Origin: Planctomycetota bacterium
GTDB taxonomy: Bacteria > Planctomycetota > SZUA-567
DNA length: 38,225 nt
Assembly (NCBI GenBank): GCA_020060765.1
Contig: JAGUZQ010000043.1
Location: 1-38,225, forward strand
Reading direction: 5' to 3'
Made by a program: the position numbers and the translations under genes. The notes beneath the pieces were generated by a model, which was given only the letters and a program-made list of their open reading frames with translations, was not told where the DNA came from and searched no databases. Positions 1 to 6,879 of this stretch are shown here, in pieces (position 1 is the stretch's first letter; each line of letters opens with the position of its first letter).

Positions 1-17
1 CGACGCTCTTCCGATCT
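1..17 (+). other. Illumina adapter remnant
   Basis: The first 17 bases are identical to the 3' end of the standard Illumina TruSeq adapter (CGACGCTCTTCCGATCT). This is sequencing adapter left at the contig end, not genomic DNA. Genomic sequence begins at about base 18. Confidence 0.95.
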
Positions 18-166
18 CGCAGGAGCGGCGACACCCGGTGCGGCAGCGCCGCCTTGACCCGCGCGACCAACCCCGCCGACAGCACCGACTGCTCCAGCCT
101 GAAAGTCTCGTCCAGTTCGGCGGAAAAAACTGCCAGCTCCGCGTCTTCCGGCACCCACGTTTCCAT
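18..166 (-). CDS. Partial gene after ECF sigma factor, possible anti-sigma partner
   Basis: The reading frame opens with ATG at 166-164, one base after the stop codon of the sigma factor gene, and runs without a stop into the adapter junction. About 49 N-terminal residues are visible, beginning METWVPEDAELAVFSAELDE. They are acidic at the start, then contain an amphipathic stretch. No domain is recognisable in this fragment. The tight coupling behind an ECF sigma gene suggests an anti-sigma factor or other sigma-regulated partner, which is positional inference only. The gene is truncated by the contig end. Confidence 0.55.
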
Positions 167-167
167 C

Positions 168-707
168 TTATCGCTCCATCAGGCCGCGCAATTCGCGCAA
201 GCCTCTTTCCAGTCGTTTATCCAGCGCGTCGAGGCCGATTTCCAGAATCGCCGCCGCCTCGTTCCGGCTCACTCCGCCGAAGTAGCGCAAAACCAGCGTC
301 TCCCGCAGCACTGGCGACAGTTTTGCCAGACTTTCCCGCAGTTGCAGCCGCTTTTCGTCTTCATCCAGGCGGTCAAGCGGTTGAAATTGCGCGCGGCCTG
401 CGCGTTCGCGGGCGATCTCCTCCAGGTTGCGCCGCTCAAGTCCTTTACGGCGAAGGATTTCCGCGCAGCGATTGCGTAAAATCTCATACGCCCAGGCGGA
501 AAAGCGCTCCGGTTCGCGCAAACTGTGCAACTGCCGGAAGGCGCGCAAAAAAGTCTCCTGCACCGCATCCTGCGCCTCGGCGACTGTTCCCAATCGGTCG
601 TACGCAAACGCGGCCAAGGCGCCGTGGTAACGTTCCACCAGCAGGCCGAATGCCTCGGAATCGCCGGCCAGCGCCTGCATCACCGCCTCGGAATCGCTTT
701 TCTCCAT
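168..707 (-). CDS. ECF-type RNA polymerase sigma factor
   Basis: This 179-residue protein has the two-domain layout of extracytoplasmic-function sigma-70 factors. Region 2 lies at about residues 10-90, with the AQDAVQETFLRAF segment and the region 2.4-like FSAWAYEILRNRC. Region 4 lies at about 125-175, with LSPVLRETLVLRYFGGVSRNEAA followed by a helix-turn-helix. The ATG at 707 was chosen because the next in-frame start upstream is a TTG at 788 that adds a Cys-rich, non-sigma-like 27 residues. No strong Shine-Dalgarno sequence precedes 707. The next gene starts one base after the stop, so the two are probably translationally coupled. The sigma group and target promoters cannot be told from the sequence. 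Confidence 0.88.
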   Translation of the reverse strand: MEKSDSEAVMQALAGDSEAFGLLVERYHGALAAFAYDRLGTVAEAQDAVQETFLRAFRQLHSLREPERFSAWAYEILRNRCAEILRRKGLERRNLEEIARERAGRAQFQPLDRLDEDEKRLQLRESLAKLSPVLRETLVLRYFGGVSRNEAAAILEIGLDALDKRLERGLRELRGLMER

Positions 708-794
708 AAAAAATGCGCCTGTTTTTGCACAATCACTTTTCACAAGAGAGATGCACGTGACCGCGCAGGTACGACATTTATTTTTCAAAATATG

Positions 795-823
795 AAAAAA
801 AAGACCGGCCAGCCGACCCGGTC
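795..823 (-). terminator. Intrinsic terminator after TPR gene
   Basis: On the minus strand a hairpin with arms GACCGG and CCGGTC is followed directly by eight T residues (complement of 795-802). It lies 26 bases after the stop codon of the TPR protein gene and ends that transcription unit before the sigma factor gene. Confidence 0.8.
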
Positions 824-848
824 AAATTACCCGATTTCCGCGCAAATC

Positions 849-1334
849 TCATTTTCCCAGTTTTCTTTCTTGTCGGGAGATGAACTTTTTCAGCGTTTCG
901 TTGCTTCCGCCTGTCAGTTCCATGCCTTTTTTTGCTGTTGCCAGCGCTTCTGCGCGCTTGTTTTGCCGCTCCTGCATTTCCGCCATTTTCAGATAAATAT
1001 CGTCCTTTATTGCTTTCTCTGGATTGACTGAAATTATTTTACTATACATTTCCTCCGCCTCGCCCCATTTCGCCGCCAGTTCGAATTCCTGCGCCTTGGC
1101 CAGGAAACAGATGGAGATAGCTTCGGGATAGTCTTTTTTCACGAAATCGGAATTGGCGGCACAGGCTTGCTGGTAAAGCCCGATAGCGGTGTCCCACTGA
1201 TGATTGTTGTGCGCATCAACCGCCTGCGACCACAAGGCGGAACTTTTCTGGATCGAATGCAGGCGTAACGCGGCAAAACCGATGGCGGCCAGAAGAATGA
1301 CGACAACCGCTATTTTTACCGTCAGGTTACGCAT
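849..1334 (-). CDS. Membrane-anchored TPR protein
   Basis: This 161-residue protein has one N-terminal membrane segment (about residues 6-24, VKIAVVVILLAAIGFAALRL). It is followed by helical repeats of TPR type at about residues 34-145, with motifs such as WDTAIGLYQQACAANS, WGEAEEMYSKIISVNPE and KRAEALATAKKGMEL. It is probably anchored in the inner membrane with the repeats outside the cytoplasm, acting as a protein-interaction scaffold; this is inference. Its start overlaps the end of the preceding response regulator gene by 8 bases, so the two are co-transcribed and probably translationally coupled. No enzymatic domain is visible. Confidence 0.8.
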   Translation of the reverse strand: MRNLTVKIAVVVILLAAIGFAALRLHSIQKSSALWSQAVDAHNNHQWDTAIGLYQQACAANSDFVKKDYPEAISICFLAKAQEFELAAKWGEAEEMYSKIISVNPEKAIKDDIYLKMAEMQERQNKRAEALATAKKGMELTGGSNETLKKFISRQERKLGK

Positions 1335-1710
1335 CGGCCGCTCCGGCCAGCAGGCGCTCGACCACTTCTGTAAGCTCGGCCAGTTTCGGCGGCTTGCCCA
1401 TGCAGACCGTCGCCCCCGCCTCCAGCGCGGACTCGAAGGTTTCAGCGGTGCAGTAGCCGGTCAGCACCAGGATCGGCTTGTCGGACATGGTCATGCGCAG
1501 GCTGCGGATAGCCTCCATGCCATTGGTGCCAGGCATGTTGAGGTCAAGCATGATGAGGTCGGGATTATGCAGAGTGGCCTGGCGAAACGCGTCGGCGCCG
1601 TCGATGGCGGTGATCACTTCCGCACCCTTGCTGGTGAGGAAAATCGACAACAGTTCCGCCACCCGTTTCTCATCGTCGGCAACCAGAATTTTTTTACCTT
1701 CGAGTTTCAC
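1327..1710 (-). CDS. Single-domain response regulator (CheY-like)
   Basis: This 127-residue protein is only a receiver domain. All key residues are present: acidic pair D12-D13, phospho-acceptor D56 in LDLNMPG, T84 in LTGY, and K106 in the GKPP loop. There is no output domain, so it signals by protein-protein contact, as CheY or Spo0F do. The start is GTG at 1710, supported by an AAGG Shine-Dalgarno about 7 bases upstream. The gene overlaps the TPR gene downstream. The HD-GYP-like gene lies upstream on the same strand, with a repeat between them. The cognate kinase is unknown; the receiver-kinase hybrid at 6.9-8.1 kb is one candidate. Confidence 0.9.
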   Translation of the reverse strand: MKLEGKKILVADDEKRVAELLSIFLTSKGAEVITAIDGADAFRQATLHNPDLIMLDLNMPGTNGMEAIRSLRMTMSDKPILVLTGYCTAETFESALEAGATVCMGKPPKLAELTEVVERLLAGAADA

Positions 1711-1830
1711 GCTTGCCTTTCCGCTTTTTCGGGCTTGTCTGCCATATTAATAAAACGCTTCAATTCGCACATATCTTCCCATCCGCCTCAGCCGCGGGCG
1801 AAGAACGCCAGAAAATTTGTGCGAGCGAAC

Positions 1831-1890
1831 GCGCTTGCGAAGTATGCGTGTGCGGCACGCACCCGGATTCCCGCCTGCGCGGGAATGACG
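1831..1890 (+). repeat. 60-bp double-hairpin repeat, copy 1
   Basis: This stretch matches 29065-29124 at about 55 of 60 bases. It contains two palindromes in tandem: TGCGTG-TGCGG-CACGCA, and the ATTCCCGC/GCGGGAAT core shared with the other repeats in this window. The remaining 1711-1977 intergenic region holds no gene I can support. Confidence 0.75.
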
Positions 1891-1977
1891 ATTCGCAAGC
1901 TTAATTTTAAAACAAACGATGTACCCTTATTGCCCCATCACCCGCACCCTGAAGCCTGTAACCTGAAGAGCCTGATA

Positions 1978-3543
1978 TCAAAATCCCAACATCGGGTCGT
2001 CGCTGATACCGGGCACATCCTTGCGCGCCAGCGCCTGGGTAACGCTCAGTTCCTTGTGTTCCGCCATATCCAACCGCTCGGGATTAGGCAGCGGCGTACC
2101 CCGCGCGTCGCTTAGGATGCCGACCATCGGACGCATGTAATCCTTGGGATTGGCGGCGATCACCCGCGCGAAACGGTTGTCATTCAGGCGCAGGAAAGAG
2201 CCTACCGGAAACATCGAGTTGGTTTTCAGGAACGCGCGGACAATATCCGCGTTCAACTGCCTCTTGCCGCACATCAGGACAAGCTGCTCCATCGCCTCAT
2301 ACTGGGTCTTGGCCTCGCGGTAGGGTCGGGAGGAACAGACCGAGGAATAGATGTCGGCCACGCCCACGATCTTGGCGAAGGGATGGATCACCACGTCTTT
2401 CTTGCCGCAGGGATAGCCGGTGCCGTTGGCGCGCTCATGGCACTGGTAGACGATATACGGCACCTCGCCCGGCAGATGCGTGACTTTCTGCAGGATATCC
2501 AGGCCGTAGGCCGGGCTTCGGCGGATTTCGGCGAACTCGCGGGGAGTGAGCTTTTCCTTCTTGTCCAGCACCTCCGGCGGCACTTTCGTCAGCCCCACCC
2601 CGGCCAGCATCGCCCCGTAAGCCAGGGACTTGATCTGGGACATGTCGTATTTCAAGCCGGAACCGACATTCACCGAAATCACGGTCATGGCCAGCGCGTG
2701 GGAGATAAGGTAATCTTCCGCGGAATCCCGGGTCGCGCCGCAGAGCATGAGCAGCTCGCGGTTGCGGATCAACCCGGCCATGGCGCTGTTGGCGACCTTG
2801 TCCACCTGCGGAATCGACTTGCGACCGCCACCATTGCCCAGCGCTTTATAGATATCGCGCAGGTCGGCCAGGCTTTCCTCGATCACGTTGGAGAAGGCGT
2901 TTTTCTCAGATTCGGAGGCGGGCCCGCACTTGCGGGTGTCGCGGATCAGCTTGTCGAACGGCTCGCCGGTCGGCTCGCAATCGATGGCAGCCATGGCGTT
3001 GATCTTGGCTTCCAGTTTCAGCGCGTCGAAATCCGCCTCCTCGGCCTCCTTTATTTCCACCGACTTCAGTACATCCAGCGTCTCCCGGTCGACCAGTTGC
3101 GTCTCCGGCCCCGCGTTCATGATGCCTTCGATATTCGAACGCAACTTGCGTCCGATCTTGGTGCCAACCTCTTCTTCCGGCTTACGGAAAAAAATCTTTG
3201 AAATTCCGCGCTTGGACAGCGAATCGGCGAAGCTCTTGGGGATGGCCGCGCCAGCCTCCAGCAGCAGGTGCCCCTCGTCGTCGTAGACGGTGCGCGCCAG
3301 CTTGTCGCCAGGCTTGAGTTCGCCTATTTCCATGGAAACGTGGGTGAGTTGGCGGCGCAGATCGTCCAGGCGCTCCTCGGCCTCGGGTTGGAAAAGCGAC
3401 TCCACCCCCTCGTCCTTGATCGCCGCGATCATCGCCTCGGTCAGGGCGTCGCCCGGATGCAGGACAGGTATGCCGGACTTGTGCAAAAGCGCGCTTGGCA
3501 GGCTTTCGCTCGGTTTCAGTTGGGAAACAGTAATCTCACGCAT
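1978..3543 (-). CDS. HD-GYP-like protein with degenerate HD motif
   Basis: This 521-residue protein begins with two copies of a short beta-rich module (about residues 1-50 and 70-115; the second has LKPGDKLARTVYDDEGHLLL). Such modules are seen at the N-terminus of many HD-GYP proteins. The C-terminal half aligns with the HD-GYP cyclic-di-GMP phosphodiesterase fold: HALAMTVISVNVG, then HERANGTGYP, then AKIVGVADIYSSVCSSRPYR. Where the family has LLHDIGK, this protein reads MLAGVGLTK, so the metal-binding His-Asp pair is Ala-Gly. Hydrolysis of c-di-GMP is therefore doubtful, and a binding or scaffold role is possible. The ATG at 3543 is preferred over a TTG at 3588 that adds a basic 15-residue stretch reaching into the flanking repeat. 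A single-domain response regulator lies downstream on the same strand. Confidence 0.85.
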   Translation of the reverse strand: MREITVSQLKPSESLPSALLHKSGIPVLHPGDALTEAMIAAIKDEGVESLFQPEAEERLDDLRRQLTHVSMEIGELKPGDKLARTVYDDEGHLLLEAGAAIPKSFADSLSKRGISKIFFRKPEEEVGTKIGRKLRSNIEGIMNAGPETQLVDRETLDVLKSVEIKEAEEADFDALKLEAKINAMAAIDCEPTGEPFDKLIRDTRKCGPASESEKNAFSNVIEESLADLRDIYKALGNGGGRKSIPQVDKVANSAMAGLIRNRELLMLCGATRDSAEDYLISHALAMTVISVNVGSGLKYDMSQIKSLAYGAMLAGVGLTKVPPEVLDKKEKLTPREFAEIRRSPAYGLDILQKVTHLPGEVPYIVYQCHERANGTGYPCGKKDVVIHPFAKIVGVADIYSSVCSSRPYREAKTQYEAMEQLVLMCGKRQLNADIVRAFLKTNSMFPVGSFLRLNDNRFARVIAANPKDYMRPMVGILSDARGTPLPNPERLDMAEHKELSVTQALARKDVPGISDDPMLGF

Positions 3544-3586
3544 ATGACACCGTGCAATTTTTCTCAGTAACCGAGTAACTAGGGGC

Positions 3587-3750
3587 AATACTGTTTGATT
3601 TAGGGGAAAACTTGTACCGTAATTCCCGCGAAGGCGGGAATCCAGGAGGTGTTGCGTGTGGCTTCCCCACTGGATTGCCGCCTTCGCGGGAATGACGATT
3701 CGTAGGTTTTATTGTTTAATCAAACGATTTTTCCTAAACTAAACCGTATT
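3587..3750 (+). mobile_element. 164-bp MITE-like element, copy 1
   Basis: The element has imperfect terminal inverted repeats of about 23 bp: AATACTGTTTGATTTAGG on the left, and AATACGGTTTAGTTTAGG as the complement of the right end. Inside, a 24-bp inverted pair (3622-3645 and 3670-3693) carries the ATTCCCGCGAAGGCGGGAAT core. The direct repeat ACTAGGG (3578-3584 and 3754-3760) lies near both ends and looks like a target-site duplication. The same 164-bp structure occurs at 26291-26454. It carries no coding sequence, so it would have to be moved by a transposase elsewhere. Confidence 0.8.
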
Positions 3751-3768
3751 AGTACTAGGGAACTCCCC

Positions 3769-5067
3769 TTAAACCCCATCCCGGAACGCCACTTTTCCGC
3801 CCACGACAGTCGCGACGGCGGCACCTTTCAACTGCCAGCCCGTAAAGGGGCAGTTCAGGGACTTTGATTTGAATTTCGCCGGATCGACCACCCACTCCCG
3901 GTCGAGGTCGATCACCGTTACATCCCCCGGAGTTCCAGGTTTCAGCACGCCGCGACCCAAGCCAAGAATCCCGGCAGGCGCAACAGTCAGTTTCGGCAAA
4001 AGTTCTAGCAGTGATATTTTACCACCATGTACCAGCTTCAGCAAGAGAATACCCAGCATTGTTTCCAGCCCGATCACCCCGCAGGGCGCGGCCAGAAAAC
4101 CCTGTTCCTTGGCTTCGGCCAAGTGCGGGGCGTGATCCGAGGCAATGGCGTCGATAGTGCCGTCGAGCAGCCCCTTCAGGCAGGCATCGACGTCTGCCTG
4201 CGCGCGCAGGGGTGGCGCCATCTTGAAAATGGGATCGTACCCGCGCACCGACTCGTCGGTCAGAACCAGATGGTGCGGGCAGACCTCGCAGGTCACGCGC
4301 ACGCCCTGCCTTTTCGCGTTGCGGATGATTTCCAGACTACCGGCGGTGGAGACGTGCTGCACATGCAAATGCGCTCCCGTCAGGCGCGCGATAGCCACGT
4401 CGCGCGCGATAATGATTTCCTCCGACTCACTGGGTGCCCCGGGCAACCCCAGCACGGTGGAGACGTAGCCCTCGTTCATCACCCCCTCGCCGGTCAGAGA
4501 CGCATCCTCGCAATGCTCGATAATGGGCTTGCCCAGCATCTTGGCGTAGGTCATGGCCTTGCGCAGCAGCCCCGCTGTCGGCACCGCCACCCCGTCGTCG
4601 GAAAAACCCACCGCCCCGACGCGCGCCATCTGCGCCATCTCCGCCAGTTCCCTGCCCTCGCGCCCGGCAGTGATCGCCCCTACCGGAAAAACGTTGGCCA
4701 GTCCCGCCGCCGCCGCTTTCTGATAGACGAAATTGATATCCGCCGCCGAGTCCAACGCCGGATCGGTGTTAGCCATGCAGGCCACCGAGGAAAAACCACC
4801 CGCCACCGCCGCCGCCGCGCCGCTGGCGATAGTCTCCTGCGCCTCCATGCCGGGCTCGCGGAAATGGACGTGCATGTCGATCAAACCCGGCGTGACGATC
4901 TTGCCAGTAGCATCAAGCTTTTCCGCGTCGGCGGAAGCCTTGGCCTTCGCCTCGCCGGGAGCGCCGATAAATTCCACCAGCCCGTCCCGGATCAGCACGG
5001 AAAACTCGCCGTCGATGTTCTGCGCGGGATCGATCACGCGCCCGCCGGTTATTATCAGGTCTGACAT
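3769..5067 (-). CDS. pyrC: Dihydroorotase
   Basis: This 432-residue protein catalyses the reversible ring closure of N-carbamoyl-aspartate to dihydroorotate, the third step of UMP synthesis, in the cytoplasm. It is a class I dihydroorotase of the amidohydrolase superfamily. The metal-binding H66 and H68 lie in DMHVHFREPG. FSDDG, IEHCED, HVQHVS and ASDHAPH supply the other zinc ligands and catalytic residues. Length and motifs are normal for the family. It is the last gene of pyrR-pyrB-pyrC. A 189-base gap holding a repeat fragment separates it from pyrB. No obvious terminator lies between it and the MITE-like element downstream. Confidence 0.96.
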   Translation of the reverse strand: MSDLIITGGRVIDPAQNIDGEFSVLIRDGLVEFIGAPGEAKAKASADAEKLDATGKIVTPGLIDMHVHFREPGMEAQETIASGAAAAVAGGFSSVACMANTDPALDSAADINFVYQKAAAAGLANVFPVGAITAGREGRELAEMAQMARVGAVGFSDDGVAVPTAGLLRKAMTYAKMLGKPIIEHCEDASLTGEGVMNEGYVSTVLGLPGAPSESEEIIIARDVAIARLTGAHLHVQHVSTAGSLEIIRNAKRQGVRVTCEVCPHHLVLTDESVRGYDPIFKMAPPLRAQADVDACLKGLLDGTIDAIASDHAPHLAEAKEQGFLAAPCGVIGLETMLGILLLKLVHGGKISLLELLPKLTVAPAGILGLGRGVLKPGTPGDVTVIDLDREWVVDPAKFKSKSLNCPFTGWQLKGAAVATVVGGKVAFRDGV

Positions 5068-5132
5068 GTATGTTCCTTTATCGGGTTGACAGGTTGACTG
5101 GTAAACGGGTTGTTGGGATATTGGTTCGCTTC

Positions 5133-5230
5133 GGATTTAACCGCAACACCTCCTGGAGTCACGCCTTCGCGGGAATGACGATTCGTGAGTTTTCTCAAAA
5201 ATCGATTACTCCATAACTGAATCGTATTGA
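5133..5230 (+). repeat. Partial MITE-like repeat inside the pyr operon
   Basis: This stretch holds CGCAACACCTCCTGGA, the complement of the GGAGGTGTTGCG segment of the 164-bp elements. A degraded CGCC-TTCGCGGGAATGACG core follows, then an outer arm ending CTGAATCGTATT that resembles the right end of the element at 3587-3750. It looks like one half of the element in the pyrB-pyrC gap, transcribed within the operon. No second terminal repeat was found. Confidence 0.6.
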
Positions 5231-5256
5231 ATTCGACTGTCAACCCGTCAACCCGC

Positions 5257-6180
5257 CTACCCATCAACCCCAGCCAGCAAAAACAGCACCGCCATGCGGA
5301 CGGCGAGGCCGTTGGTGACCTGGCGCAGGATCACGCTACGGGGGCCGTCGGCGACTTCCGGCGACAGTTCTATGCCCCGGTTCACCGGGCCGGGGTGCAT
5401 GATCGTCACGTCCGGCTTCGCCTGTTTCAAGCGGCTTTCGGTTACGCCGAAAAGCTGGATATATTCCCGGATGCTGGGGAAAGGAGCGCCATCCTGCCGC
5501 TCGAACTGGATACGGAGCATGTTCAGCACGTCGCACTCGCGGATGGCCTGATCCATGTCGGTGCAGACCGTCACGCCCATTTTCTCGATATCGCGCGGGA
5601 TCAGGGTGGAGGGACCCACCACCATCACCTCCGCGCCAAGTTTCGTCAGCCCCCAGATATTGCTGCGCGCCACGCGGCTGTGGGCGATGTCGCCGACGAT
5701 GCCGACCTTCAGTCCCGCGATTTTTCCCCTGACCTCGCGGATGGTATAGAGGTCGAGCAGACCCTGGGTGGGGTGCTCGTGCTGGCCGTCGCCGGCGTTG
5801 ACCACGCTGCAGTCGATGTTTTCGGAAAGGTGTTTGGCCGCTCCCGCCGCGCCGTGGCGCAGCACCATGATGTCGACGCCCATGGCCTCGATATTCTTGG
5901 CGGTGTCGATCAGGGTTTCGCCCTTGGAGACGGAGGTGCCGGATTTGGAAAAAGTGAGTAAATCTGCCGAAAGCCTTCTGGCCGCAAGTTGGAAAGAGAG
6001 GTTGGTGCGGGTGGAGTTTTCAAAAAACATGTTCACCACCGTGCGCCCGTTCAGGGCGGGGACTTTCTTGATGGAACGTGTCGACACTTCCTTGAATCCG
6101 CTGGCGATGTCCAGGATGTGGACTATTTCCTCGGCGGAAAGCTCCTCCAGCCCGAGGAGATGTTTGCGCGTCCAGTTCAT
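5257..6180 (-). CDS. pyrB: Aspartate carbamoyltransferase catalytic subunit
   Basis: This 307-residue protein condenses carbamoyl phosphate with L-aspartate to give N-carbamoyl-aspartate, the committed step of pyrimidine synthesis. The carbamoyl-phosphate loop S56-T57-R58-T59 is present in FFENSTRTNLSF, with Asn-Leu replacing the more usual Arg-Thr after it. GDGQHEHPTQGLLDLYTI and the C-terminal MHPGPVNRGIE aspartate-binding motif are intact. The start codon overlaps the pyrR stop as ATGA, so the genes are translationally coupled. No regulatory subunit gene (pyrI) is seen nearby. Pairing with PyrR suggests control at the RNA level. Confidence 0.97.
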   Translation of the reverse strand: MNWTRKHLLGLEELSAEEIVHILDIASGFKEVSTRSIKKVPALNGRTVVNMFFENSTRTNLSFQLAARRLSADLLTFSKSGTSVSKGETLIDTAKNIEAMGVDIMVLRHGAAGAAKHLSENIDCSVVNAGDGQHEHPTQGLLDLYTIREVRGKIAGLKVGIVGDIAHSRVARSNIWGLTKLGAEVMVVGPSTLIPRDIEKMGVTVCTDMDQAIRECDVLNMLRIQFERQDGAPFPSIREYIQLFGVTESRLKQAKPDVTIMHPGPVNRGIELSPEVADGPRSVILRQVTNGLAVRMAVLFLLAGVDG

Positions 6181-6722
6181 GCCGGTTCCTCCTCGCCCCT
6201 GCCCACCACGTAGACCGCGTCGCCCCGGTCGATTTCCGCCAGCCGCAGGCGCACGAACCCGCCCTTGGGCACGTCGACCCGGGCGCCGGTGAAGTTCGGA
6301 TAGATCGGCATTTCCCTGCCGCCGCGGTCAAGCATCACGCACAGGCGGATGCAGGAAGGGCGACCGTAATCGAACAGCAGATCCATCGCCGCGCGCACGG
6401 TGCGCCCGGAGGAAAGCACGTCGTCCACCAGCACAATGTCGCGGTCGTTGACGTCGAAGCCGATGGCGGTGGGTCTGATCTCCTTCAGCCCCCCGCCCTT
6501 GTGCAGGTCGTCGCGGTAGAACGTCGTGTCGATGTAGCCCAGGGGCAGGTCGTGGCCGCGCCGTTTCAGTTCGGCGGCGATGCGGTCGGCCAGCACCGCG
6601 CCCCGCGTGCGGATGCCGAGAATGGCGCGCCCCGTCCCAGGCACGCGGTCGGCCAGAATTTCGTCAGACAGGCGCATGACCGTGTCCCGCACCCATTCCT
6701 CGTCGTAAAGCTTGGTTGGCAT
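6177..6722 (-). CDS. pyrR: Bifunctional pyr operon regulator / uracil phosphoribosyltransferase
   Basis: This 181-residue protein belongs to the PyrR family: it binds pyr mRNA when UMP is high and can also convert uracil and PRPP to UMP. The PRPP-binding loop reads DIVLVDDVLSSGRTVRAAMD at about residues 95-114. GIRTRG (about 36-41) and YIDTTFYRDD (about 63-72) are further family signatures. The ATG at 6722 has a GGAG Shine-Dalgarno 7 bases upstream; a much longer open frame upstream is not conserved-looking. A consensus promoter lies at 6792-6820. No terminator-like hairpin with a T run is visible in the roughly 60-base leader, so any PyrR control here may be translational. Confidence 0.95.
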   Translation of the reverse strand: MPTKLYDEEWVRDTVMRLSDEILADRVPGTGRAILGIRTRGAVLADRIAAELKRRGHDLPLGYIDTTFYRDDLHKGGGLKEIRPTAIGFDVNDRDIVLVDDVLSSGRTVRAAMDLLFDYGRPSCIRLCVMLDRGGREMPIYPNFTGARVDVPKGGFVRLRLAEIDRGDAVYVVGRGEEEPA

Positions 6723-6791
6723 TGTTCGCTCCGGAATTTTCGCCGCCGCCCACGCGGAAACACCCTGGCTGCACACATGGCGGCAGGATGC

Positions 6792-6820
6792 AAAATACAC
6801 CGTATGCAAAAAATTGTCAA
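6792..6820 (-). promoter_or_regulatory. Sigma70-type promoter of pyrRBC
   Basis: On the minus strand TTGACA (6820-6815) and TATTTT (6797-6792) are separated by 17 bases. The expected transcription start near 6785 gives a leader of about 60 bases before pyrR. This is one of the best promoter matches in the window. Confidence 0.75.
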
Positions 6821-6879
6821 AAGCGATTTTCAAGTTTTTTGGGAATGCCGATAATGGCGGAAAAGCCAACGATCGTTTT

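Noticed and set aside
38..709. Plus-strand frames opposite the first ECF sigma gene
   Set aside because: They are Arg/Pro-rich, lack domains, and start near the adapter. The minus-strand sigma factor explains the region.
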